In this document: positions 42,673 through 50,189 of the stretch, piece after piece | How positions within the stretch are numbered: position 1 is the stretch's first letter | Layout of the letters: every line of letters starts with the position of its first letter | Origin: Dickeya oryzae | GTDB taxonomy: Bacteria > Pseudomonadota > Gammaproteobacteria > Enterobacterales > Enterobacteriaceae | DNA: 64,000 bases | Direction: 5' to 3' | NCBI RefSeq assembly: GCF_009372235.1 | Contig: NZ_SULL01000015.1 | Coordinates: forward strand, 1 to 64,000 | The notes under the pieces: generated by a model | Told to the model about the DNA's origin: nothing | The model's input: only the letters and a program-made list of their open reading frames with translations | Database searches by the model: none | Translations under genes and position numbers: made by a program

Positions 42673-43004
42673 TCAGGTCTTATTCGCCTCATTCATAACC
42701 AACATGTTATATATTCCGGCAAAAATAAACGCGATACATTTACACTCATCGTGAGTCACGTCACGAGAAACCCGCTCATGCGAGGGTAAGATGAGGTTGT
42801 CTACCGTGACATCAAAGAATTTCGCGAATTTACACAACGTTTGCCGGGAAATAGGCTTGCCCAACTCAGCTCTTTTTATTGTAGAGATAGAGATATAACA
42901 CTTCGACTCAAGACTTTGCTCCGACAATTCCTCCTGACTTAATTTTTTTTTAGCCTCAGGTCTTTGATCACTGCGGTGTTCAAGAAAAATCCATTGTTAG
43001 ACAT
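42673..43004 (-). pseudogene. XRE-type regulator split at an A9 tract
   Basis: An ATG at 43004 behind AGAGGGG begins MSNNGFFLNTAVIKDLRLKK and then stops after 21 codons, because nine As put the frame on TAA. One more A would continue in frame into SQEELSEQSLESKCYISIST and the rest of a Cro/CI-type helix-turn-helix protein of about 110 residues ending NEANKT. The second part alone can start only at a poor TTG (42927). It may be a pseudogene, a phase-variable or slippage-expressed gene, or a sequencing error in a homopolymer. It lies 273 bp downstream of the peptide gene on the same strand and could be its regulator. Confidence 0.72.
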
Positions 43005-43240
43005 ACATTCCCCTCTGCAATAAAAATTAATACGTTCTTTTTATGGCACTATTTTCATCACACACTTTAAACATCAACCCTCATTTACTGTGGGTTGATA
43101 TTCATGCACATGAATCATGCAGAGCCACAATCGAACCTATTAATTCGTTATGATGTACATTCACCGAACGTCATATCCCCTGATTTTGACAATATAATTA
43201 TTACCGTATTACATCACTGTATTTTTTCTTATTATGAAGA

Positions 43241-43272
43241 AATGGTGCATGGCCATATGGCCATGCACCATT
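43241..43272 (-). terminator. 32-bp perfect palindrome after the peptide gene
   Basis: AATGGTGCATGGCCAT and its exact complement form an uninterrupted 32-bp inverted repeat, 5 bp after the stop of the peptide gene. On the minus strand TTTCTTC follows. It most likely ends the protease-peptide transcript or protects its 3' end. Confidence 0.75.
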
Positions 43273-43277
43273 GTCGA

Positions 43278-43427
43278 TTAGCTCAGTACGCCGCTCAGCG
43301 CGCCCTGGCCTGCTTTTTTCAGCAGATTCAGTGCTTCACCCCAGAAAGCCGGGTTAACGCCAGAGGCTTTGGCTTCAGCAACACGGTTAGCGCGGTTCAC
43401 ATTCTGTGCTTGGGTTGGAAGTTTCAT
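43278..43427 (-). CDS. Putative RiPP-type precursor peptide (49 residues)
   Basis: This small gene, 106 bp after the PatG-like protease on the same strand, has AAGGAG seven bases before ATG and a TAA stop. The 49-residue product begins MKLPTQAQNVNR, has a middle AEAKASGVNPAFWGEA and ends KKAGQGALSGVLS. It lacks Cys, so disulfides, lanthionines and thiazolines are excluded. The C-terminal 21 residues (from Trp29) could form an amphipathic helix with Lys-Lys at 37-38. The polar N-terminus and glycine-rich end look like a leader and core, but no cyanobactin recognition motif is seen. Its role as protease substrate is inferred from gene order. It could alternatively be an antimicrobial or a signal peptide acting unmodified. 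Confidence 0.75.
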   Translation of the reverse strand: MKLPTQAQNVNRANRVAEAKASGVNPAFWGEALNLLKKAGQGALSGVLS

Positions 43428-43533
43428 GGTATTTCTCCTTGAGTGTATTTACATCGTATTTTGGGGATATCCCCAGGTTAATGCCCCCGACTGGCGGCAA
43501 ATCTTAAAACCGAGAACAAACGGCAAGCCGGTA

Positions 43534-45498
43534 TTAATAGGCATGCCAGCTACGCAGCGTGCCGATGGTGACCGGCATGACATCGCTGACGTCAATGGTG
43601 TAGCGATACAGTTTGCGGGCAGCGGTAAGGCGTTCTTTCGGGTTGAAGAACTCCAGTACCACGTCCCAGCAATCGGATTCCGGGCGGCTGACCGGGCTGC
43701 GCTCTGCGCTGATTTTGTTCAGGAATAACCCTTCAGCGAAGGCATCATCGAAGATTTCTTTCATCTGATACGCGTTGGTGGCCGCATAGTTAATCGCACG
43801 CTCATTCGACTCGTAACCACGGTTACGCAGCTCGTAGTAAATACGGTTGATGAAGTTGATCAGCTCTTTGGATTTCGGCGTACCGACGGCGCTTTCGCCC
43901 ATCAGCATTTTCGAAATATCCTGGGATTCCCAGTTGAACATGCCGCGTAATACCGGGCTGATGGTCGGAATCACCTGGCCGTTGAACAGCCGCGTTTCAC
44001 CGCTGATAATCCCGGCGATGGAAACACGTTCCACGCCTTTGGTTTCCTGCTCATACAGGAACTCCACCAGACGGGCGTATTCCAGCACCGCGAACTGTGC
44101 ATCCGGTTTAATGGCGTACACCGGAATACCGTCGATTTTTAATGTCCAGATCAACGCGTTGGATTGCTCCGCGTTATCGCCGGTATTCAAATGTTCGGCC
44201 ATTTGCACCGGATCAAACGGATAGCCGCTTTTATTACCCATGACCTGGGTGAAGTAATCCAACCGTGCTTCTGTACCGAAGTCATAGCCAACCTGGCCGA
44301 TAACAAAAATCTTTTCCTGATCACGCACTGTGCGCGCATCCAGCGCAGAAGACTGCGGCATAATCCGCCGGGCAGGCGCATGCACATAATGGTTGGCCGC
44401 CGGGTCGCTGATTTTGGGGAACGCCAGGCCAGCGTCACGCGATGGCGCACTCACTTCGGTACTCAGGCTGGAAGGCGCCAGTACAGCATCATCGCCCAAC
44501 GCCACATCCTGACTCTCCTGATGGGTGTCGATAATCGAGGGAACCAGCAGCTCCACAGCGGCAGGCTCAATATTTTTTTCTTCAGTTGACATGGTCATGA
44601 TCCTTTTGGGTGGTTGGTGAGAGAATTCCTGTGCTATTTGCCGGAATACTTTCTGAATATTTAATCGGTATATCACTGACTCCCGATTAGCTGCCGTTGA
44701 CAACACCAGTGGGGTCGCTGTAGTAAACAGCAGCTCCCGAATAATTTGTGGCGCACGACAATGCCCCGCCACATTTACTGCCCTCATGATTAACGCCGAT
44801 ATTGCCGACACCACCGGGGCAGAAAAACTGCTGCCAGATACAACAGACAGATCATAATTCGGCGTAGCAACAGGAATGGATACACCGGATGCCAGCAACA
44901 TTTTCTTTCTCAGTTTCAACCCATAGTTATTAAATGGAGCGGGCAACCCTTCTTTATCACAGGCACCAACAGCCAGAACAAAATCCATTGATGCCGGCAA
45001 GGATTCACTATTACGGCCTTCATTACCGACAGCGGCAACAATCAACACGCCTTCTTTTTCACAATCGTCAATGGCTTTACGTAATTCATCCGTTCCCTGG
45101 CCATTTATCGATAATGATGCACCACTCACGTTAATAATATGACAGCCATGTAAACGGGCATCACGAATCGCTTTTGCCAGGGTGCGTTCAGAGCAGCCAT
45201 GAATATTCCCCCTTTCATCCTCATGAAATACCGGGATACTCAAAACAGTGACGGCCGGAGCAATACCCACACCTTTTCCGCCAATAATACTACTGACAGC
45301 CGTTCCGTGTGAGGTCGTTTTATTTTGCTGTGCAGTCAGGTGTTCAATGGTTAAATGGTTTAATATCGGGTGATGACTATCAATCGCACCATCAATAATA
45401 CCGATTTTCACTCCCTCTCCATTTACCCCTAATTGCTGCAATCCCGACAGTGGATTATCAACGAATACATCACGAGTGTTCGACGAGTGCATCATCAT
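43534..45498 (-). CDS. Subtilisin fused to PatG-like C-terminal domain
   Basis: This 654-residue protein has two domains. Residues about 10-285 are a subtilase of the PatA/PatG type, with Asp36 in KIGIIDGAIDSHHP, His64 in TTSHGTAVSS, oxyanion Asn159 in AAVGNEG and Ser224 in SGSSFSAP. No secretion signal is seen, so it should be cytoplasmic. A linker (about 286-395) is followed by a domain like the C-terminal part of cyanobactin PatG: IFVIGQVGYDFGTEARLDYF, ALIWTLKIDGIPVYAIKP, RVSIAGIISGETRLFNGQV and YYELRNRGYESNERAINYAA. Cyanobactin enzymes of this type cleave and macrocyclise precursor peptides. A 49-residue peptide gene follows. An internal start with its own ribosome binding site lies in the linker. 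The first three codons are all ATG. Confidence 0.86.
   Translation of the reverse strand: MMMHSSNTRDVFVDNPLSGLQQLGVNGEGVKIGIIDGAIDSHHPILNHLTIEHLTAQQNKTTSHGTAVSSIIGGKGVGIAPAVTVLSIPVFHEDERGNIHGCSERTLAKAIRDARLHGCHIINVSGASLSINGQGTDELRKAIDDCEKEGVLIVAAVGNEGRNSESLPASMDFVLAVGACDKEGLPAPFNNYGLKLRKKMLLASGVSIPVATPNYDLSVVSGSSFSAPVVSAISALIMRAVNVAGHCRAPQIIRELLFTTATPLVLSTAANRESVIYRLNIQKVFRQIAQEFSHQPPKRIMTMSTEEKNIEPAAVELLVPSIIDTHQESQDVALGDDAVLAPSSLSTEVSAPSRDAGLAFPKISDPAANHYVHAPARRIMPQSSALDARTVRDQEKIFVIGQVGYDFGTEARLDYFTQVMGNKSGYPFDPVQMAEHLNTGDNAEQSNALIWTLKIDGIPVYAIKPDAQFAVLEYARLVEFLYEQETKGVERVSIAGIISGETRLFNGQVIPTISPVLRGMFNWESQDISKMLMGESAVGTPKSKELINFINRIYYELRNRGYESNERAINYAATNAYQMKEIFDDAFAEGLFLNKISAERSPVSRPESDCWDVVLEFFNPKERLTAARKLYRYTIDVSDVMPVTIGTLRSWHAY
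44590..44606 (-). promoter_or_regulatory. Internal ribosome binding site and ATG in the protease linker
   Basis: Within the protease gene AAGGA (44602-44606) lies about nine bases before the ATG of codon 303 (44590-44592). It would yield a separate 352-residue protein beginning MSTEEKNIEP and containing only the PatG-like domain. Codon 301 is also ATG. The strength and spacing are those of a genuine start. Confidence 0.55.
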
Positions 45499-46016
45499 TC
45501 TCTTTCCTGAATGTGGAATGTAAAATCCCCGGTGTTTTCAGACCATTTCTAGTCGCAAGAGAATAACAACCGCTACTATTGCATGAATGATAACCATGCT
45601 GTCCGGTTATATTTTCTTTCACTCTGAAACTGGCGTAGTACTTTCACACAGCAAACACGACTATCGCACCAGACTATCGCAATAAATATTATCGCCACTG
45701 ATGATTTAAACGACCTGCGATGTGTCATTTATTTATCCTGAACGAATAAATTCATACTAACCTTACTTAAAAAATATTTTGGTATCACTTTAGTATCAGT
45801 TTTATCAGCTTAAGGTAACTCAATAGGTTACCCATAATCGCCCAATAAAATACTGAAATCTTATTGAACAAAAAAACCATTTTAAAAACGGTCGTTAACA
45901 CTGTTACGGCAAATATCGGTTCCAGATGAACCGGCACCACATTTCATAGCCGACCTGGCCTCTGGCACCGGTATTGTCCGCATGTCATCATATTTATCAG
46001 TTAAAAACACATTTAA
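45499..46016. other. AT-rich region upstream of the protease operon
   Basis: These 518 bp lie between the GH19 gene and the protease gene, both on the minus strand, so they should contain the protease promoter. The base composition is clearly more AT-rich than the backbone. AGGAAAGAGA precedes the protease ATG. A 19-codon hydrophobic frame (about 45538-45597) has no good ribosome binding site. No other gene is seen. Confidence 0.55.
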
Positions 46017-46030
46017 TCAGTTAAAAACGC
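45991..46030. repeat. 20-bp tandem duplication over the GH19 stop codon
   Basis: Two adjacent 20-mers (45991-46010, 46011-46030) share ATCAGTTAAAAAC and differ at four or five positions. The right copy contains the last codons and stop of the GH19 gene; the left copy repeats them downstream. Confidence 0.75.
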
Positions 46031-46643
46031 GTTTAGCCTTCGCCAGATAGTTTTTACGATCAACCAGGCCATTCAAGCCGCCATTAATCCTACGTGTGAT
46101 CCCGTTGATATCATCCTGATCGGCCAACTCGTTGAGACCGTTCTTTTTCCAAAACCAAATTGCCGCCGCCACCGAAACGTCCGGATTTTGGCTAATCAAG
46201 TCAGGATTGGTCACCAAATCCTGTCCAATAGCGCTGCCACAGGCACGATAGTTATCCCGTCCCGTCAGTTGAATCAGCCCACGGCCGCGATACTTCCAGC
46301 CATCGCCGGTTTGCGTCGCGCCATTACCCAGTCGGTTGGCATAAACAATATTGGCGATGGCTTCGGGGTTGCGTTCACACTGTGCGGCCATCTCATCCGT
46401 GGTGAAATAGCGCCCGAACACCGAGCGCAGCCCTTTAGCGCTGTAATTCAGGTTCTCCACCCGGGCGCGCAATTCATTGCTCTCATGCGCAATCTGGGCA
46501 ATAAAATGCGCAAAACGCAAAGGTGTGTCGATCTGCGCCGCGTTGCATTCCTGCTGTAACGCCGGCTGGAATTGCGCGAGATCGTCAGCACCTGCGGCCG
46601 TCATTACCTTTTTTAACTTTTCCTGACTAATTTCAAGAGTCAT
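46017..46643 (-). CDS. GH19-family endolysin-like lysozyme
   Basis: This is a glycoside hydrolase family 19 (chitinase/phage endolysin type) protein of 208 residues, preceded by GGAGGAAAC. The catalytic region includes FIAQIAHESNELRARVENL, whose Glu in AHESNE is the expected acid. YRGRGLIQLTGRDNYRACG is the family signature, and RRINGGLNGLVDRKNYLAKA ends the fold. There is no signal peptide and no holin or spanin neighbour. Phage endolysins of this family cut peptidoglycan, and plant-type relatives cut chitin. It may be a prophage remnant, a lysis factor for the adjacent peptide locus, or an antibacterial effector. Confidence 0.87.
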   Translation of the reverse strand: MTLEISQEKLKKVMTAAGADDLAQFQPALQQECNAAQIDTPLRFAHFIAQIAHESNELRARVENLNYSAKGLRSVFGRYFTTDEMAAQCERNPEAIANIVYANRLGNGATQTGDGWKYRGRGLIQLTGRDNYRACGSAIGQDLVTNPDLISQNPDVSVAAAIWFWKKNGLNELADQDDINGITRRINGGLNGLVDRKNYLAKAKRVFN

Positions 46644-47019
46644 TCGGTTTCCTCCTCAATGGCTTGACGCAGTCAGTTTGCAGAGGAAGACGCTTCCCTC
46701 TCTTGGGGAAACCTCGGTAAAAAGCAGGAGAACATGCAGCAAAATTGGAGGAAATCAGGACATCATGAGCCTGAGCCACGGTCATCAACCGGGGCAACGA
46801 AGCAAAACGGCGGTATTCTTGTGCCTGCAACGAGACCAGGCATCAAGAAGCAGTATTTATTGAAACGGCGTTTGGTGATCAACTAATTCCCACACCAGAT
46901 AACAGAGGAACGCGCAGCCGACCACCAGCGCGGCTGTTCAACGTGGAAATACGGCGAAATGCGGGAGAGAAACCACCGGGTGGCACAACCGGGTCAGCGA
47001 ACGGATCGGCCACCGTGCC

Positions 47020-47035
47020 TGTGAACGACTTCACA
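47020..47035 (+). promoter_or_regulatory. Full-consensus CRP site upstream of pelC
   Basis: TGTGA-ACGACT-TCACA matches both CRP half sites exactly. It lies 137 bp before the pelC -35, far for a class I activator but within the range seen in multi-regulator pel promoters. It could also serve the divergent GH19 gene. Confidence 0.7.
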
Positions 47036-47151
47036 ATTCATTCCAAACCAAAACTATGAAGATTTACTGAATAGTTATTACCAAAACTGTAACCGAAACC
47101 CGTTAGCGTGAGCCTGCTCAAAACTATTAAAAAATCTATTCGATCCAGATA

Positions 47152-47199
47152 GTGAAATGGCATTTCGCTTGTTGAAGTGTTCGATTTTCACACTAAAAC
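47152..47199 (+). promoter_or_regulatory. pelC promoter with KdgR-like operator
   Basis: The palindrome GTGAAATGGCATTTCGC (47152-47168) has the GAAA-N5-TTTC form of KdgR operators. It abuts a -35 TTGAAG (47172-47177). A -10 TAAAAC follows at 47194-47199 after 16 bp. pelB has the same -35/-10 spacing and following ACTGAG, which supports the assignment. KdgR would repress until pectin breakdown products bind it. Confidence 0.65.
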
Positions 47200-47327
47200 T
47201 GAGTCTGGTGACCGGCATGCATGGCCAGCGTTCATCTACCGGCATACCGGCCAACGTCCACTACGGGCGCAGGGAAAAACTCATGCCCACAAACTTATTG
47301 ATGGTTTAGAGAAAAGGAATACAGGCT

Positions 47328-48455
47328 ATGAAATCACTCATTACCCCGATTACCGCTGGACTATTACTGGCACTCAGCCAACCCGTGCTGGCTGCCACCA
47401 ATACCGGCGGTTACGCCGCAACTGCCGGGGGCAACGTGACAGGTGCCGTCAGCAAGACGGCTACATCGATGCAAGATATCGTCGATATCATCGCGGCGGC
47501 CCGTCTGGATGCTAACGGCAAAAAGGTGAAGGGTGGCGCGTACCCACTGGTCATCACCTATACCGGTAATGAAGACTCGCTGATCAACGCCGCTGCCGCC
47601 AATATCTGCGGTCAGTGGAGCAAAGACCCCCGCGGTGTGGAAATCAAGGAGTTCACCAAAGGGATCACCATCATCGGCGCTAACGGCTCTTCCGCTAACT
47701 TCGGTATCTGGATTAAGAAATCCTCTGACGTGGTGGTACAAAACATGCGTATCGGCTACGTCCCGGGCGGGGCTAAAGATGGCGACATGATCCGCGTGGA
47801 TGATTCGCCGAACGTCTGGGTTGACCATAACGAATTGTTCGCCGCCAACCATGAGTGCGACGGTACGCCAGACGGCGACACCACCTTTGAAGCCGCGGTA
47901 GATATCAAAGGGGCGTCAGATTACGTCACCGTTTCCTACAACTACATCCACGGTGTGAAAAAAGTGGGGCTGGACGGTTCCAGCAGCAGCGACACCGGTC
48001 GCAACATCACCTATCACCACAACCGCTATAACGACGTGAACGCCCGCCTGCCGTTACAACGCGGTGGCCTGGTGCATGCTTACAACAACCTGTACACCAA
48101 TGTCACCAGTTCCGGTCTCAACGTGCGTCAGAACGGCCAGGCCTTGATCGAAAACAACTGGTTCGAAAACGCGGTGAATCCGGTGACATCCCGTTATGAC
48201 GGCAAGAATTTCGGCACCTGGGTGCTGAAAAACAACAATATCGCCAAACCGGCTGACTTCTCGACCTACGGCATCACCTGGACGGCAGACACCAAACCTT
48301 ACGTGAATGCGGATAGCTGGACCTCTACCGGTACCTTCCCGGCGGTGAGCTATAGCTACAGCCCGGTTAGCGCGCAGTGTGTGAAGGACAAACTGGCTAA
48401 TTACGCTGGTGTAGGTAAAAACCTGGCCACGCTGACCAGCGCAGCCTGTCAGTAA
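47328..48455 (+). CDS. pelC: Pectate lyase PelC
   Basis: PelC is a secreted endo-pectate lyase of polysaccharide lyase family 1 that cleaves polygalacturonate by Ca2+-dependent beta-elimination. The 375-residue precursor has a signal peptide ending QPVLA before ATNTGG, and export beyond the outer membrane is by the Out type II system. Calcium and catalytic residues lie in VDHNELFAANHECDG, TTFEAAVDIKG and ARLPLQRGG (the catalytic Arg). A disulfide pair is in the N-terminal region and another at the end. Sequence closely follows published E. chrysanthemi PelC. The adjacent pelB product is its close paralogue. Confidence 0.95.
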   Translation: MKSLITPITAGLLLALSQPVLAATNTGGYAATAGGNVTGAVSKTATSMQDIVDIIAAARLDANGKKVKGGAYPLVITYTGNEDSLINAAAANICGQWSKDPRGVEIKEFTKGITIIGANGSSANFGIWIKKSSDVVVQNMRIGYVPGGAKDGDMIRVDDSPNVWVDHNELFAANHECDGTPDGDTTFEAAVDIKGASDYVTVSYNYIHGVKKVGLDGSSSSDTGRNITYHHNRYNDVNARLPLQRGGLVHAYNNLYTNVTSSGLNVRQNGQALIENNWFENAVNPVTSRYDGKNFGTWVLKNNNIAKPADFSTYGITWTADTKPYVNADSWTSTGTFPAVSYSYSPVSAQCVKDKLANYAGVGKNLATLTSAACQ

Positions 48456-48471
48456 CCCAGCAATCAATAAC

Positions 48472-48509
48472 CCGGTAATCGAGCAGGCAACCGCCTGCTC
48501 GATTACCGG
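48472..48509 (+). terminator. 17-bp perfect hairpin after pelC
   Basis: CCGGTAATCGAGCAGGC pairs fully with its complement around an AACC loop, 16 bp after the pelC stop. No T tract follows, yet the stem is strong enough to end or stabilise the pelC transcript. Confidence 0.75.
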
Positions 48510-48610
48510 TATGGATCAGCCTGTCACTCATCTGGCGAATGAATTTAATAATCAGCAGGTTTTTAATTATTAAAGGTTATAACCAGCAGGTCAGAACTCC
48601 GTCCACAAAG

Positions 48611-48702
48611 AGTGATGCCTGTCAAAATTTGAAAAAACATAACCGTTACTAATAATGAACTGCTGTTTCATCTATTGAAATGTCGTCTTTTTGAGCTAAA
48701 AC
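48611..48702 (+). promoter_or_regulatory. pelB promoter with CRP-like and KdgR-like sites
   Basis: AGTGA-TGCCTG-TCAAA (48611-48626) matches 8 of 10 CRP half-site positions. AATGAACTGCTGTTTCAT (48654-48671) is a KdgR-type palindrome. It directly precedes -35 TTGAAA (48675-48680) and -10 TAAAAC (48697-48702) with a 16-bp spacer. Layout and spacing match pelC. Confidence 0.65.
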
Positions 48703-48894
48703 TGAGCGCAGGTTGATTCATGCGATTCGGTTTTACTTATGTGTACCCTGCATGAGTTGTGTGACTGAACGGCAGTTAATGCCCCTGCAACATGAAGCAT
48801 GACGGGAATATCGCGGCTGCATCAACCACCAATAAGGGCATGTGGAACGATAAATGCCCATTTCACATTTTTTTTAAAAACAGGAACACGACTC

Positions 48895-50022
48895 ATGAAA
48901 TCATTCATTACTCCCATTGCTGCCGGTCTGCTGCTGGCATTCAGTCAATCCAGCCTGGCCGCGGATACCGGCGGTTATACCAAAACGGACGGTGGTAACG
49001 TCACGGGTGCGGTCAGCAAAACGGCGACGTCCATGCAGGACATTGTGGATATCATCAATGCCGCCAAAGTGGATGCCAACGGTAAGAAAGTGAAAGGCGG
49101 TGCCTATCCGCTGATCATCACCTATACCGGTAACGAAGACAGCCTGATCAACGCGGCAGCCGCCAACATTTGCGGTCAGTGGAGCAAAGATGCCCGTGGC
49201 GTGGAAATCAAAGACTTCACCAAAGGTATCACTATCATCGGCGCTAACGGTTCTTCCGCGAACTTCGGTATCTGGATAGTCAATTCCTCCGACGTCGTGG
49301 TACGCAACATGCGTATCGGCTACCTGCCGGGCGGCGCTCAGGATGGCGACATGTTCCGTATCGACAACTCGCCAAACGTCTGGCTGGACCATAACGAGCT
49401 GTTCGCTGCGAACCACGAATGTGACGGTACCAAAGACGGCGATACCACCTTTGAATCCGCCTTCGATATCAAAAAAGGCGCGACTTACGTCACCATCTCC
49501 TACAACTACATCCACGGTGTGAAGAAGGTCGGTCTGGCAGGCTTCAGTTCTTCTGACACCGCTGAACGCAACATCACTTACCACCACAACATATACAACG
49601 ACGTCAACGCCCGTCTGCCGTTGCAGCGTGGGGGTAATGTCCATGCGTACAACAACTTGTACACCAACGTCACCAGCTCCGGCCTGAACGTCCGCCAGAA
49701 CGGCAAAGCGCTGATCGAAAACAATTGGTTCGAAAATGCGGTAAGCCCGGTAACGTCACGCTATGACGGCAGCAATTTCGGTACCTGGGTACTGAAAAAC
49801 AACAACATCACCAAACCGGCCGATTTTGCGACGTACAACATTACCTGGACAGCCGACACCAAGGCTTACGTTAACGCCGACAGCTGGACGTCCACCGGTA
49901 CTTTCCCGACCGTGCCTTACAGCTACAGCCCGGTTAGCGCCCAGTGTGTGAAAGACAAACTGGCTAACTACGCCGGGGTAGGCAAAAACCTGGCAACACT
50001 GACCAGTTCAGCCTGTAAGTAA
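48895..50022 (+). CDS. pelB: Pectate lyase PelB
   Basis: PelB is a secreted PL1 endo-pectate lyase, 375 residues from MKSFITPIAAGLLLAFSQ, with a signal ending SQSSLA before ADTGGY. The calcium and catalytic motifs match those of PelC: LDHNELFAANHECDG, TTFESAFDIKK and ARLPLQRGG. It differs from PelC by one extra residue in the FSSSDTAERNITYHH loop and by charge changes. Long blocks are identical to PelC, as expected of a tandem duplication. Thirty-two upstream in-frame codons lie in the leader and were not used. Confidence 0.95.
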   Translation: MKSFITPIAAGLLLAFSQSSLAADTGGYTKTDGGNVTGAVSKTATSMQDIVDIINAAKVDANGKKVKGGAYPLIITYTGNEDSLINAAAANICGQWSKDARGVEIKDFTKGITIIGANGSSANFGIWIVNSSDVVVRNMRIGYLPGGAQDGDMFRIDNSPNVWLDHNELFAANHECDGTKDGDTTFESAFDIKKGATYVTISYNYIHGVKKVGLAGFSSSDTAERNITYHHNIYNDVNARLPLQRGGNVHAYNNLYTNVTSSGLNVRQNGKALIENNWFENAVSPVTSRYDGSNFGTWVLKNNNITKPADFATYNITWTADTKAYVNADSWTSTGTFPTVPYSYSPVSAQCVKDKLANYAGVGKNLATLTSSACK

Positions 50023-50189
50023 TACGTTCCCGTCGGCCTGACTGTGTCAGGAGCGTCCTTCGCCCGGTTTTGCCGGGTGGAGGACACCGGATTAGTTCTG
50101 GGTGGGAGGGCCATCATTACTCACCCGCCTTTCGTTTGAAACGCCTCGCTATCAGGCAGAACACGCCCCGGCATAGGGATCAAGCCATC

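Larger units (their letters stand above)
46644..47327. other. Intergenic region carrying pelC control sites
   Basis: These 684 bp separate GH19 (minus) from pelC (plus). The first 370 bp show no gene or clear motif beyond the GH19 leader. A perfect CRP-type site lies at 47020-47035, and a KdgR-like palindrome and promoter at 47152-47199. A leader of about 120 nt precedes the pelC ATG. Confidence 0.65.
48456..48894. other. pelC-pelB intergenic region
   Basis: These 439 bp contain the pelC end hairpin, a CRP-like and KdgR-like site, the pelB promoter and a leader of about 185 nt. An 11-codon frame with an AGG ribosome binding site begins at 48720 in the leader. No full gene is present. Confidence 0.65.

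Noticed and set aside
45538-45597. 19-codon hydrophobic frame just upstream of the protease
   Set aside because: It could be read as a leader peptide or second precursor, but no ribosome binding site precedes it and its composition is what AT-rich DNA gives.
47328-50022. Assembly duplication of one pectate lyase gene
   Set aside because: The two copies differ at many residues, in leaders and in terminators, and a pelB-pelC pair is known in Dickeya.
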